A model generated the notes under the pieces. That model had not been told where the DNA came from and made no database searches. It saw only the letters and a list, made by a program, of their open reading frames with translations. A DNA stretch of 52,571 nt from the NCBI GenBank assembly GCA_905199755.1, contig CAJKHT010000008.1:1-52571 (forward strand). Reading direction: 5' to 3'. Position numbers and translations under genes: made by a program. Below, piece by piece: positions 16,650 to 25,553 of the stretch (position 1 is the stretch's first letter; the number at the start of each line of letters is the position of its first letter). The stretch comes from an uncultured Eubacteriales bacterium (GTDB taxonomy: Bacteria > Bacillota > Clostridia > UBA1381).

Positions 16650-18179
16650 ATGAAAAAAATAATTATGATTTTATTTACGGCGGCAATTTTATGTATATCT
16701 GCAATGCAAGTGTGTGCCGCGGATATGGCATACAGACAAAAGAAACAGATAATGGTTGATTATACACCGATAGAATCATATGTTATTGACGGTGAAACGT
16801 ATATACCTGCGGAGGAACTGGCATTTTATGGCTTTGACGTTAATTACGATTCATATAATAAAGCCGTAAATATCAGCAGAAAAAAGTTTGCATACCCCGT
16901 ATATACGAGACAGCTGTGGGAACAATCAAATCAAAAAAAAGAACCGGTAAGGATATTTAAAAGCGGAGTAACGGTATATCTTGACGGGCAGGCTGTAGAA
17001 AGCTATTCCATCGGGGGTTGGGAGCTGATACGCTTTGCGGAGCTTGAGAAATACGGTACGCTTGACAATTACGAAAACGGTATTGAAATATTCAAAAAAG
17101 AAATCAGTGATGTAGTTGACAATGCGAAAAATAAGCAGGAAATAGAATATACGGATGAAAAATACAAAAAGAATTATTATATCGGACAGATAAATGATGA
17201 AAAAAAGTCTGACGGATGGGGACTTTATGAGTACAGTACAGACCGTGACAAAATTATCTATATAGGGCATTTTTCAAACGGAAAGCCCGACGGATTGGCA
17301 TATAAGGAAACCTTCAAGACTGTACCCAAGTCATATACGGTAAGACGTATAAAATTTATAGGCAGTGTCGATGGCAGCCGAAAGGCACAGAGAGATTATA
17401 TTAGTGACGGCAGTACAGTTAGTTTGATTCGCGGAAAGAATTTTAACGGTTTTACGTTACCGTTTGAGGAAATACCGGAATGGACAGGACCCGAAATCCT
17501 GTCGGACAGCACAGTATATCTGAAAGGCTGCTATTATGAAGCCTCTGACGGGAAAATCGGAACGAAAATATACCGTATATGGTATGACGGCGGCGATATT
17601 ACACCTATGCTGTATACAAGGAGCGGCGGTTCGGCATATAGTGATATATTTGACAGAAAACAACGGGAAAATGAAAAAATACGCCGTTTTGACAGCTTTT
17701 ACGAATACAACGGCGAAAATGAAGTTTTTTACAGTACTGCAATACAAACTGTGTCAGGTGATGGTACGGAGGAAAATCCGATAATATTGAATAATCCGAA
17801 TGACGGAGCCGGAATATATCCGATGTATCTGACGGTTATGCTTAACGGGGAACTTCTGTCATTACAGTATAAAGAACAGCCGGTACTGGAAAACGGACGC
17901 GTACTTGTGCCGCTGCGTATCATAAGCAAAAAACTCGGCGCGGAGGTTTCATGGAACGATGAAACGAAAACGGTAACTGTTGTAAAGGACGGAAAAACAG
18001 TCAGCATTACAATAGGTGAGAATGTAATGCGAAAGGACGATGAAGAAATCGCACTTGATGTACCCGCAAAGATTATAGAAGACATAACTTTTGTTCCCGT
18101 ACGCGCCGTGTGTGACGGCTTGGGTGCGTCCGCTGACTGGAACGATGATATAAAACGTGTTATAATTACCGCCAATTAG
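16650..18179 (+). CDS. Secreted stalk-domain protein with MORN-like segment
   Basis: A 509-residue exported protein with a signal peptide (residues 1-24, ending VCAAD). The N-terminal part and the C-terminal 110 residues both look like copper-amine-oxidase N-terminal-like 'stalk' repeats: LVPLRIISKKLGAEVSWND and FVPVRAVCDGLGASADWND are the two halves of a classic copy. In the middle (about 180-225) a DGWGLYEY ... GHFSNGKPDG stretch resembles MORN-type repeats. Such domains mediate extracellular binding or presentation rather than catalysis. The start is set by the signal peptide and a GGAGG site 8 nt upstream; the reading frame is open much further upstream, but that part overlaps the ATPase gene and is not used. 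It stands alone between a terminator and hpt. Confidence 0.85.
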   Translation: MKKIIMILFTAAILCISAMQVCAADMAYRQKKQIMVDYTPIESYVIDGETYIPAEELAFYGFDVNYDSYNKAVNISRKKFAYPVYTRQLWEQSNQKKEPVRIFKSGVTVYLDGQAVESYSIGGWELIRFAELEKYGTLDNYENGIEIFKKEISDVVDNAKNKQEIEYTDEKYKKNYYIGQINDEKKSDGWGLYEYSTDRDKIIYIGHFSNGKPDGLAYKETFKTVPKSYTVRRIKFIGSVDGSRKAQRDYISDGSTVSLIRGKNFNGFTLPFEEIPEWTGPEILSDSTVYLKGCYYEASDGKIGTKIYRIWYDGGDITPMLYTRSGGSAYSDIFDRKQRENEKIRRFDSFYEYNGENEVFYSTAIQTVSGDGTEENPIILNNPNDGAGIYPMYLTVMLNGELLSLQYKEQPVLENGRVLVPLRIISKKLGAEVSWNDETKTVTVVKDGKTVSITIGENVMRKDDEEIALDVPAKIIEDITFVPVRAVCDGLGASADWNDDIKRVIITAN

Positions 18180-18261
18180 ACGGAATACGGACAAAAAAAT
18201 TGAACAATATGACAAAAAATGATAAAATATCACAAAAGGGTTTATTTTTTGATGAAAGCTG

Positions 18262-18270
18262 TGGTATAAT
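18262..18270 (+). promoter_or_regulatory. Extended -10 element upstream of hpt
   Basis: TGGTATAAT (TATAAT at 18265-18270 preceded by TGG). The -35 region (TTTATT about 18 nt upstream) is weak. Confidence 0.5.
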
Positions 18271-18325
18271 ATATTCATATGAAAAAATCGGGAATGTACC
18301 GATGAAGAAAGGAAAGATTGACAAG

Positions 18326-18871
18326 ATGATACATAACGATGTCAAATCGGTGCTTATTTCGGAAGAGGAGATAAGTGAAATCGTTAAGGGACTGGGCGAG
18401 CAGATAAATAAGGACTATGAGGGCAAGGAAATAATATTTGTGGTTATTCTTAAGGGCAGCCTTGTTTTTGCCGCTGATTTAATGCGCGAAATAAAATGCT
18501 CTGTAAGACTTGACTTCATGCAGGCATCAAGCTATGGTGACAGCGCAAAATCAAGCGGTCTTATAAATATAAAGAAAGACCTTGATAATGACATAAGAGG
18601 AAAGCATGTTCTTATAGTTGAGGATATAATCGACAGCGGAAATACGCTTGCAAAGCTTAAACAGCTTTTGCTTGACCGTGATCCCGCAAGTGTTAAGATA
18701 TGCACGCTTCTTTCAAAACCGTCAAGACGTGAAATGGACGTTGAGGTAGAATACATCGGCAAGGATATTCCCGATGAATTTGTTGTCGGATACGGATTGG
18801 ATTTCAGCGAGCGTTACAGAAATCTTCCCTACATAGGTATATTGAAGCCGAAGGTTTATGCGGATATGTGA
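18326..18871 (+). CDS. hpt: Hypoxanthine phosphoribosyltransferase
   Basis: Purine salvage enzyme making IMP (and GMP) from the base and PRPP (181 aa, the usual bacterial length). The PRPP-binding loop VLIVEDIIDSGNTL is near residues 96-109, the KGS flexible-loop motif is in VVILKGSLVFAADL, and VVGYGLDFSERYRNLPYIG is the base-binding C-terminal region. The ATG at 18326 gives the family N-terminus MIHNDVKSVLIS, with AAAGGA 12 nt before it. An upstream in-frame ATG at 18302 lacks a ribosome binding site. An intrinsic terminator follows. Confidence 0.94.
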   Translation: MIHNDVKSVLISEEEISEIVKGLGEQINKDYEGKEIIFVVILKGSLVFAADLMREIKCSVRLDFMQASSYGDSAKSSGLINIKKDLDNDIRGKHVLIVEDIIDSGNTLAKLKQLLLDRDPASVKICTLLSKPSRREMDVEVEYIGKDIPDEFVVGYGLDFSERYRNLPYIGILKPKVYADM

Positions 18872-18883
18872 TATAAAATAATT

Positions 18884-18927
18884 AAAAATATGCATTGCGG
18901 AACGGATTTTTCGCAATGCATATTTTT
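18884..18927 (+). terminator. Intrinsic terminator after hpt
   Basis: A 16-bp stem including TGCATTGCG (18891-18899) and CGCAATGCA (18912-18920), with the T run (18922-18928) forming part of the right arm. Confidence 0.85.
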
Positions 18928-18981
18928 TTATCACAATTTATCTTTTTAAATCGTGTTATAAGTGAAAGGGGTTGATAATGC

Positions 18982-19464
18982 ATGGAAGAAATATCATCTC
19001 GGCCGAGTGATATAGAAAATACAGTGGAAAAATATTCAAATATGCTCTTTAAATTATGCTTTACGATGCTTCGCAATAATTTCGATGCCGAAGATGCCGT
19101 GTCGGAGGTGTTTGTAAAATACTTAACAAACAAAAAAGCCTTTGATGACGAAGAACATAAAAAGGCATGGCTGATAAGAGTGGCAGCCAATACATGCAAG
19201 GATATGCTGAGATTTTATAAAATCAGAAATCATATAAATCTTGATGATATAAGTGCGTATTGCAAAACGGATAATGACACAAATATTGTAACCGATTTGC
19301 TGAAGCTACCTGTAAAATATCGGACTGTGCTTTATCTGTATTATATAGAAGGTTACAAAACCGCAGAAATTTCCGAAATGCTTTCCGTTTCGGGATCGGC
19401 GGTAAGAAAGAGATTACAGTACGGACGGGAAATGCTGAAGCTTGAATACGAAGAAGGGGTGTGA
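18982..19464 (+). CDS. Small ECF sigma factor
   Basis: A 160-residue sigma-70 family protein with region 2 (LFKLCFTMLRNNFDAEDAVSEVF, then AWLIRVAANTCKDMLR) and region 4 (KYRTVLYLYYIEGYKTAEI, then SGSAVRKRLQYGREMLK). It is shorter than the first ECF sigma in the window and of a different subgroup, the kind found in Clostridia next to a small membrane partner with no zinc finger. AAAGGGG lies 13-14 nt before the ATG; a TGTTATAAG box about 20 nt upstream may be the -10. The stop codon is 4 nt before its partner gene. Confidence 0.9.
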   Translation: MEEISSRPSDIENTVEKYSNMLFKLCFTMLRNNFDAEDAVSEVFVKYLTNKKAFDDEEHKKAWLIRVAANTCKDMLRFYKIRNHINLDDISAYCKTDNDTNIVTDLLKLPVKYRTVLYLYYIEGYKTAEISEMLSVSGSAVRKRLQYGREMLKLEYEEGV

Positions 19465-19468
19465 TTTT

Positions 19469-20224
19469 ATGAATGAGCGTGAGCTTAAAAATGCAGTAAA
19501 TAAAATTGAAATATCAGAGGAAGCGAAACAGCGGATTTTATCAAAAACAAAAAAGATGAATTATCGAAAGGAAGAATCATATATGAAATCAAAGAAAAAA
19601 TATTCATTCATAGCAATAGCGGCGGCGATGGTTTTGGGAATTACCGTATTTGCCGCAAACGGAGTTGTAACAAGTTGGTTAAGCTCTTCATCGGCAAAGC
19701 CGGACTATACGTCTCTGCCGACCGAGCAGCAGTGTATAAAAGATATAGGGTATTCGCCCGTGCTTGTCGAAAGCTTCCGAAACGGATATAAATTCAAGGA
19801 GGGAAGCATTGTTAAGAATAATCTTACGGATGAAAACAACAATTCAATCGAAAAGTTTAAGTCCGTGTCTTTCACCTATGAAAAGGACGGGGACGAGGTT
19901 ATTTTTTCACAGGATAAATTCGATACCCGGCTCGATACGAACGGAAATGAAATCGGTGTTGTAAACGGTGTGCCAATATATTATAACAGCTACACAAATA
20001 AAATCGTTCCGCCTGACTATAAAATGACGGAGGAGGATAAAAAAGCCGAAGAAAACGGCGAATTGGTGTTCTCGTGGGGTTCAGATGAAGTGAAAATAAG
20101 CGAAGTAAGCAATGTGCAATGGGTAAAAGACGGTATTCAATATATGCTGATGCAGATAGACGGAAAATTGTCCGAAAATGAAATGAAAGACATGGCAGCG
20201 GAATTGATTAACGGTACTGTTTAA
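19469..20224 (+). CDS. Membrane partner (probable anti-sigma) of the small ECF sigma
   Basis: A 251-residue single-pass membrane protein. The short cytoplasmic N-terminus (residues 1-50) is helical and charged and lacks the HxxxCxxC motif, then comes a membrane helix (about 51-70, FIAIAAAMVLGITVFAANG). The extracellular domain ends with VQWVKDGIQYMLMQIDGKL, which resembles the C-terminal DUF4367-type pattern seen in such partners. AAGGGGTG supports the ATG at 19469; an in-frame ATG inside the sigma gene (19442) is less likely. The anti-sigma role is inferred from position and topology. Its stop codon lies inside the left arm of repeat element A. Confidence 0.8.
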   Translation: MNERELKNAVNKIEISEEAKQRILSKTKKMNYRKEESYMKSKKKYSFIAIAAAMVLGITVFAANGVVTSWLSSSSAKPDYTSLPTEQQCIKDIGYSPVLVESFRNGYKFKEGSIVKNNLTDENNNSIEKFKSVSFTYEKDGDEVIFSQDKFDTRLDTNGNEIGVVNGVPIYYNSYTNKIVPPDYKMTEEDKKAEENGELVFSWGSDEVKISEVSNVQWVKDGIQYMLMQIDGKLSENEMKDMAAELINGTV

Positions 20225-20423
20225 AAAGGCACAGACCATTCAAGGGCAGATGCTGCTTTGAAGTGCCGGAAATTGTTTGAAAAATTATAAATTCAGGCTG
20301 AAACCCGTAAAAATTCGGATTTAATCTGTTTGTGCTCTTGAATTACACATCAAACACACCCGACGGAGTATATCAATACGCCGTCGGGTGTGTTTGATGC
20401 GTTCTGTACTCTTTTTAAACAGT
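20216..20423. repeat. Palindromic element A: 13-bp perfect terminal inverted repeats, branched fold
   Basis: The 208-bp element is bounded by ACTGTTTAAAAAG (20216-20228) and its exact complement (20411-20423). Inside are a hairpin TTCAA...TTGAA (20239-20262) capped by GCAG-ATG-CTGC (20246-20256) and a 19-bp perfect hairpin (20348-20366 with 20381-20399). The first 50 and last 30 nt are clearly related to element B at 25554. It contains the stop codon of the preceding gene and lies between convergent genes. Candidate structured RNA, terminator or MITE-like repeat. Confidence 0.7.
20348..20399. terminator. 19-bp perfect hairpin, probable bidirectional transcription stop
   Basis: CATCAAACACACCCGACGG pairs with 20381-20399 around a 14-nt loop. 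It is the third branch of element A. No T tract follows directly, but the T-rich right arm of the element (20411-20415) is close. Confidence 0.6.
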
Positions 20424-20430
20424 CCTGCTA

Positions 20431-21837
20431 TTATTGATTTTTGCTTTTTATATATTCATCAATTCCGTAGGCAATCGCTTTGCCGATTTTGTCGGATTCG
20501 GCTTTTAAAATTGCCAGATCGTCACTGTTATCAAAAAATCCGATTTCCAGATAACCGCAGGTTACGGGTGACTTGCAGAAAGCAATAAGAGCACCCAAAC
20601 CGTTTATCGCGCCGCTGCCGCTGCGCTTAAGACTTGTGGTTTCGACTATTTTATCATTAACCATACTGCCGAGCTTGTTGCCGTCATCGGCATAAGCTGC
20701 ACCGACACCCTGGTCGTATTCGCCCTCAAGTGCAATGTATGCACTGCCCTTGCCGCCGCCTGCGTTGGAATGTACACATAAAAACAATTCGGCGTCTGGC
20801 TGACGGGAGGTATCCGAATCGGGATAACAGCTTTTAAGTCTTTGTGTTATTGACGGGTTTTGGTCATTTGAGGTTCTGGTGAGACGTACCTCATATCCCA
20901 GTTCTTCAAGATATTGTTTTGCCGAAAGGCAGTTTTGCAGATTTATGTCAGGCTCAATGTCACGGTCGCCGTTGCCTATCGGATACCAGCAGCTGCCGTT
21001 TGCGGGAGCTTTGCCGCTGCAGCCGCTGCCCTCGCAGTCATGCAGAGGAGAGCCTGTTTTCCAATGCCGCCATTCACCCCAGCTGCCCGAGCTGTTCTGT
21101 ACCCAGCCGTATTCGGACTTTTCATCACTGCTCATACTGCCGGAGGATTTTCCGTGACCGGGATCGAGAACAATAATCTTTTTTGCCGGTTCGGAATGTG
21201 ACGGAGCGGATGCGGTATTGCCGGCGGAGCTTGAATTTCCTCGTGCAAACGAATATTCGCCGCTTCCGCCCGAGGGCTTTTGAAGATGCTGACCGCTGCT
21301 GCCCTCTATAATCTGCCCGTTGTCCGAGGCGGAAAGCTTACAGGTGTATTTATTTTCCATACGGTCAAACGCTACCGATGCAGGCAGCGATTTAAGCAAA
21401 TTCACATTAATTATTTTATATTTGCCCGATTCAAAGCATTCGGCTATATCGTTTCCGATTTTCAGTGTGTACAGCGGACGTATCAGCTTGCTGCCGGGTT
21501 TTATGGAGGAAAAATTATCTGTATTGACATCTTTTCCGTCTGCCGCCTCGGAATTGTATTCCATGTTGAAATTTCCGTCCGGTGACTGTGTGATTTCGGC
21601 ACCGAACTCCTGCAAATCATCGGCGGCAATATATACCGAACCATCATAGCCATATGCCGGGATTTCCGTATTGTTCACGAAAACCTTTGCGTCTGTCTGA
21701 GACAATACTCCGGCTGTTTTTCCGATACCGCCTTTATTCATAAAAATCAGTACGGCGGCTTCAATGACAATTATAATGCCGAGTACTGTCATAATTCTTT
21801 TAAAATGTTTCTTTGTAAGCTTCAAATTAAAAATCAC
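20431..21837 (-). CDS. N-acetylmuramoyl-L-alanine amidase with stalk-like domain
   Basis: Cell-wall hydrolase of the Amidase_3 family, cleaving the bond between MurNAc and L-alanine (468 aa). An N-terminal membrane anchor or signal (about residues 16-33) is followed by a stalk-like domain (about 48-150) and a Ser/Gly-rich linker. The catalytic domain (about 228-465) has DPGHG (first Zn histidine), VHSNAGG (second Zn histidine) and YLEIGFFDN (catalytic Glu). An unusual insertion of about 60 residues after DPGHG is rich in Ser, Gly, Trp and Cys (CEGSGCSG). The start is a GTG that sits very close to AAAGGA; the TTG at 21825 would have better spacing, so the exact start is unsure. Convergent with the ECF pair. 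Confidence 0.88.
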   Translation of the reverse strand: MIFNLKLTKKHFKRIMTVLGIIIVIEAAVLIFMNKGGIGKTAGVLSQTDAKVFVNNTEIPAYGYDGSVYIAADDLQEFGAEITQSPDGNFNMEYNSEAADGKDVNTDNFSSIKPGSKLIRPLYTLKIGNDIAECFESGKYKIINVNLLKSLPASVAFDRMENKYTCKLSASDNGQIIEGSSGQHLQKPSGGSGEYSFARGNSSSAGNTASAPSHSEPAKKIIVLDPGHGKSSGSMSSDEKSEYGWVQNSSGSWGEWRHWKTGSPLHDCEGSGCSGKAPANGSCWYPIGNGDRDIEPDINLQNCLSAKQYLEELGYEVRLTRTSNDQNPSITQRLKSCYPDSDTSRQPDAELFLCVHSNAGGGKGSAYIALEGEYDQGVGAAYADDGNKLGSMVNDKIVETTSLKRSGSGAINGLGALIAFCKSPVTCGYLEIGFFDNSDDLAILKAESDKIGKAIAYGIDEYIKSKNQ

Positions 21838-21903
21838 TTCCTTTACGTCAATTATCTACATAATATCACAAAAAAAACAAATATTCAAGAGTATTGACAA
21901 GTA

Positions 21904-21912
21904 TGTTATAAT
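21904..21912 (+). promoter_or_regulatory. Extended -10 promoter of lrgA-lrgB-dus
   Basis: TGTTATAAT (TATAAT at 21907-21912). The -35 at 17-nt spacing is weak (TTCAAG, 21884-21889), so the TG extension probably matters. Confidence 0.6.
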
Positions 21913-21947
21913 ATATTTTGTAAATAAAAGAAACAGAGGTAACACAA

Positions 21948-22310
21948 ATGAAATTTATTCATCAAACGGCGGTAATCCTTGCGGTTACTCTTGCCGGAGA
22001 ACTGCTGCACAGCTTTATTCCACTGCCTGTGCCTGCAAGTATATACGGGCTGATTATAATGCTTATCTGCCTGTGTACCAAAGTGATTAAGCTTGAACAA
22101 ACCGAGGAAACGGGAGATTTCATGCTTCAGATTATGCCGCTTATGTTTATTCCGGGAGGAGCGGGACTTATTCTTGCATGGGGTGAGCTGAAAGAAATCA
22201 TATTGCCCGTGACGGTTATAACCGTACTCACAACCGTAATAGTAATGGCGGTAACGGGAAAGGTGACGGAGCTTGTTATGAAGCTGGACAGGAGGCACAG
22301 AGATGAATGA
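21948..22310 (+). CDS. lrgA: LrgA/CidA family holin-like protein
   Basis: A 120-residue membrane protein with four predicted helices and the family pattern GELLHSFIPLPVPASIYGLIIM and FIPGGAGLI. LrgA/CidA proteins affect murein hydrolase export, cell lysis and, in some bacteria, transport of pyruvate or glycolate with LrgB. GAGGT about 9 nt before the ATG supports the start. The gene overlaps lrgB by 8 nt. CidA and LrgA cannot be told apart from sequence alone. Confidence 0.9.
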   Translation: MKFIHQTAVILAVTLAGELLHSFIPLPVPASIYGLIIMLICLCTKVIKLEQTEETGDFMLQIMPLMFIPGGAGLILAWGELKEIILPVTVITVLTTVIVMAVTGKVTELVMKLDRRHRDE

Positions 22311-22989
22311 TATTTTGGTTCAGTGTACCTATTTCGGTGCATTTTTAAGCATTGCGGCGTACATGATAGGCGAGGCGCTGAAAAAGAAATGCAAGGTGTG
22401 CAATCCGCTGTTGATTGCGATAATTCTTGTTATTTTGTTTTTAAAGGTTTTTCATATTGATTATGAAACCTATAATGACGGAGCAAAATACATAAGCTAT
22501 CTTCTGACTCCGGCAACCGTCTGCCTTGCAATTCCGCTGTATCGTCAGATAAATATTCTGAAAACGCATTTTAAGGAAATTATTATAGGCATATGCTCCG
22601 GGGTTTTTGCGAGCACGGGAAGTGTTTTTGTGCTGTCTTATCTGTTTGCGCTTTCGCATGAGCATTATGTCACGCTTTTGCCGAAGTCTATCACAACAGC
22701 GATAGGCATAGGTCTGAGCAATGAAATGGGCGGTGTCGAGACGATTACCATTGCGGTTATTATTGTAACGGGAGTTCTGGGAAACCTCATTGCAGAACCG
22801 GTTTTAAAGCTGTTTCGGATAAAAAATCCCGTGGCAAAGGGATTGGCAATCGGTACGGCGGCGCATGCAATCGGTACGACAAAGGCTATGGAAATGGGTG
22901 AGATTGAGGGCGCTATGAGCAGTCTTTCAATTGCCGTTGCCGGACTTATAACCGTTGCTACGGCATCAATGTTTGCAAATTTAATGTAA
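22303..22989 (+). CDS. lrgB: LrgB family membrane protein
   Basis: A 228-residue polytopic membrane protein of the LrgB/CidB family, acting with the upstream LrgA. Typical segments are LLTPATVCLAIPLYRQ, LLPKSITTAIGIGLS and AIGTAAHAIGTTKAMEMGE near the C-terminus. Length and overlap with lrgA are normal for the pair. dus follows 13 nt downstream, so a tRNA modification gene shares the transcript. Confidence 0.92.
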   Translation: MNDILVQCTYFGAFLSIAAYMIGEALKKKCKVCNPLLIAIILVILFLKVFHIDYETYNDGAKYISYLLTPATVCLAIPLYRQINILKTHFKEIIIGICSGVFASTGSVFVLSYLFALSHEHYVTLLPKSITTAIGIGLSNEMGGVETITIAVIIVTGVLGNLIAEPVLKLFRIKNPVAKGLAIGTAAHAIGTTKAMEMGEIEGAMSSLSIAVAGLITVATASMFANLM

Positions 22990-23002
22990 AACGGGGGAAA
23001 AT

Positions 23003-23968
23003 ATGAAAATCGGCGGCATAGAGACGGAAAACAATATTTTTCTTGCCCCTATGGCAGGAGTTACGGACAAGCCGTTCCGCAGGATATGTAAAAAATACGG
23101 AGCGGGAATGGTGTATTCGGAAATGATAAGTGCAAAGGCGCTGCATTATAAGGATAAAAAAACACATGAGCTTATGAGCCTTGCGGCGGACGAGCATCCG
23201 TGTGCGGTGCAGATTTTCGGCTCCGAGCCGGAAATAATGGCAGAGGCGGCGGAAGATGTATTTTTAAGCGGCGCAGATGTGCTGGATATTAACATGGGCT
23301 GCCCGACACCCAAAATAGTCAATAACGGCGACGGCAGCGCGCTTATGAAAAATACGGAGCTTATAGGAAAAATAGTAAAAGCGGTGAGCAGTGTGTCAAA
23401 GCTGCCCGTGACGGTGAAGATACGCAAAGGCTGGGACGATGAAAGCGTGAATGCTGTCAGTGCGGCGAAAATCGCCGAGGAAAACGGCGCGGCGGCAATT
23501 GCGGTGCACGGCAGAACGAGGAAAGCGTTTTACAGCGGAAAAGCGGACTGGGATATAATAAAGGAAGTGAAGAATGCCGTAAATATTCCCGTTATAGGAA
23601 ACGGGGATATCTGGAGTGCGTATGACGCAAAAAATATGCTTGATTATACCGGGTGTGATGCGGTTATGATAGGACGCGGCGCGCAGGGAAATCCGTTTAT
23701 TTTCCGTCAGATATGCGAGCTTATGAAGTACGGTGAGGTGAGATATAATCCGTCTGCGGCAGAAAAAGTGCGGCAGGCATTGGAGCATGTTGAAATGCTT
23801 GTCGGCGAAAAAGGCGAGAGACGCGGAGTATGTGAGGCAAGAAAACATATTGCATGGTATTTAAAGGGTATGAACGGAGCGTCGGCAGTAAAAAGCGAGA
23901 TATTTAAAATTAGTGATTTTGCCACAATGCGGCATATTTTGACAGACTATATTAATCAACTGCAATAA
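23003..23968 (+). CDS. dus: tRNA-dihydrouridine synthase
   Basis: FMN-dependent reductase that makes dihydrouridine in the tRNA D-loop (321 aa, DusB-like). The barrel begins with LAPMAGVTDKPFRRI, the catalytic cysteine is in NMGCPTPKIVNNGDG, and FMN-phosphate binding is in GNGDIWS and VMIGRGAQGNPFIF. The C-terminal helical domain has RKHIAWYLKG, which contacts tRNA in the family. GGGGG-rich sequence just before the ATG serves as ribosome binding site. Co-transcribed with lrgAB. Confidence 0.93.
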   Translation: MKIGGIETENNIFLAPMAGVTDKPFRRICKKYGAGMVYSEMISAKALHYKDKKTHELMSLAADEHPCAVQIFGSEPEIMAEAAEDVFLSGADVLDINMGCPTPKIVNNGDGSALMKNTELIGKIVKAVSSVSKLPVTVKIRKGWDDESVNAVSAAKIAEENGAAAIAVHGRTRKAFYSGKADWDIIKEVKNAVNIPVIGNGDIWSAYDAKNMLDYTGCDAVMIGRGAQGNPFIFRQICELMKYGEVRYNPSAAEKVRQALEHVEMLVGEKGERRGVCEARKHIAWYLKGMNGASAVKSEIFKISDFATMRHILTDYINQLQ

Positions 23969-23994
23969 AACATTTCCTATATTGTAAAAAACTC

Positions 23995-24023
23995 TTGAAA
24001 AACGTTCCGTTTTCTGTTAAAAT
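23995..24023 (+). promoter_or_regulatory. Promoter of guaB
   Basis: TTGAAA (23995-24000), 17-nt spacer and TAAAAT (24018-24023) preceded by TGT. GAAAGGAG precedes the start codon at 24080. No purine riboswitch core was seen in the 50-nt leader. Confidence 0.75.
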
Positions 24024-24079
24024 AGATAAAACACTTATTACATAAAATAAAAATTTAATAATCTGAAAGGAGTAAGAAT

Positions 24080-25546
24080 ATGGTAGACAAGTTTTCAAAA
24101 GAGGGACTGACTTTTGATGATGTACTGCTTGTGCCGCAGGCATCGGAATGCACGCCGAATATGATTGATTTATCAACTAATCTTACAAAGAACATAAAGC
24201 TCAACATACCGTTTATGAGCTCGGCGATGGATACGGTTACCGAAGCCCCTATGGCTATTGCGATTGCGCGTGAAGGCGGAATAGGCATTATCCATAAAAA
24301 TATGACAATAGAAGAACAGGCGGCAGAGGTAGATAAGGTAAAGCGTTCCGAAAACGGAGTTATTGCCAATCCTTTCAGCTTAAGTGCAGAGCATACCTTG
24401 AAAGATGCTGATGATTTAATGGGTAAATACAAGATTTCGGGTGTGCCGATTTGCAATGATGAGAATGTTCTGGTAGGAATTATCACAAACCGCGACCTGA
24501 GATTTGAAGTGGATTTTTCAAAGAAGATTGCAGACGTAATGACGAAGGATAATCTCATTACCGCACCTGTGGGTACGACACTTAAAGAGGCGCAGAAAAT
24601 TCTTTCGACGCATAAGATTGAAAAGCTGCCCATCGTTGATGAAAACCGTCATCTTAAGGGACTTATTACGATAAAGGATATTGAAAAGGCGATAAGATAT
24701 CCGAACAGCGCAAGAGATAAGGACGGCAGACTGCTTGCAGGTGCGGCTATAGGTGTAACCGATGACTGTCTTGACAGAGTAAAGGCTCTTGTTGACGCTG
24801 AGGTTGACGTTGTGTGCCTTGACAGCGCTCATGGTCATTCAAAGAATATTCTTAATAAAATAAAGGAAATAAAAAAAGCATATCCCGATTTGCCGGTTAT
24901 TGCCGGAAACATAGCTACGGCAGAGGCAGCGGAAGCTTTGATCAAAGCGGGTGCGGACTGTATTAAGGTTGGAATAGGTCCCGGCTCGATATGTACAACA
25001 CGTATAGTCGCAGGTATAGGTGTGCCGCAGATTACGGCGATTTATGATGCTGCGCAGGTGGCTAAAAAATATGGTATCCCCGTTATAGCGGACGGCGGAA
25101 TTAAGTATTCGGGCGACTGCGTGAAAGCCATTGCGGCAGGTGCGGACGTAATCATGATGGGAAGCCTGCTTGCCGGCTGTGACGAAAGCCCCGGTGAATT
25201 TGAAATATATCAGGGCAGACGCTTTAAGGTATACAGAGGCATGGGCTCGCTTGCCGCTATGGAAAAAGGTTCAAAGGACAGATATTTTCAGACAGGCTCC
25301 AAAAAGCTTGTTCCCGAGGGCGTAGAAGGCAGAGTGCCTTATAAGGGTTCATTGTCTGACGCGGTTTTCCAGCTTGTCGGCGGACTGCGTTCGGGTATGG
25401 GTTACTGCGGTACACCTACGGTACCCGAGCTTAAGGAAAGAGGTAAATTTATAAAAATTACGGGTGCGGGCTTAAGAGAAAGCCATCCTCATGATATTTA
25501 TATAACAAAGGAAGCACCGAACTACAGCTATAATACACAGGGATAA
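24080..25546 (+). CDS. guaB: IMP dehydrogenase GuaB
   Basis: Oxidises IMP to XMP with NAD+, the first committed step to GMP (488 aa). The barrel has two CBS domains inserted (about residues 95-205), and catalytic Cys305 lies in GIGPGSICTTR. The flap region YFQTGSKKLVPEGVEGRVP follows near residue 400. GAAAGGAG before the ATG gives a strong start. With hpt 5 kb upstream it represents purine nucleotide supply in this region, but the two are not in one operon. Element B lies 8 nt after the stop codon. Confidence 0.97.
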   Translation: MVDKFSKEGLTFDDVLLVPQASECTPNMIDLSTNLTKNIKLNIPFMSSAMDTVTEAPMAIAIAREGGIGIIHKNMTIEEQAAEVDKVKRSENGVIANPFSLSAEHTLKDADDLMGKYKISGVPICNDENVLVGIITNRDLRFEVDFSKKIADVMTKDNLITAPVGTTLKEAQKILSTHKIEKLPIVDENRHLKGLITIKDIEKAIRYPNSARDKDGRLLAGAAIGVTDDCLDRVKALVDAEVDVVCLDSAHGHSKNILNKIKEIKKAYPDLPVIAGNIATAEAAEALIKAGADCIKVGIGPGSICTTRIVAGIGVPQITAIYDAAQVAKKYGIPVIADGGIKYSGDCVKAIAAGADVIMMGSLLAGCDESPGEFEIYQGRRFKVYRGMGSLAAMEKGSKDRYFQTGSKKLVPEGVEGRVPYKGSLSDAVFQLVGGLRSGMGYCGTPTVPELKERGKFIKITGAGLRESHPHDIYITKEAPNYSYNTQG

Positions 25547-25553
25547 TATTTAA

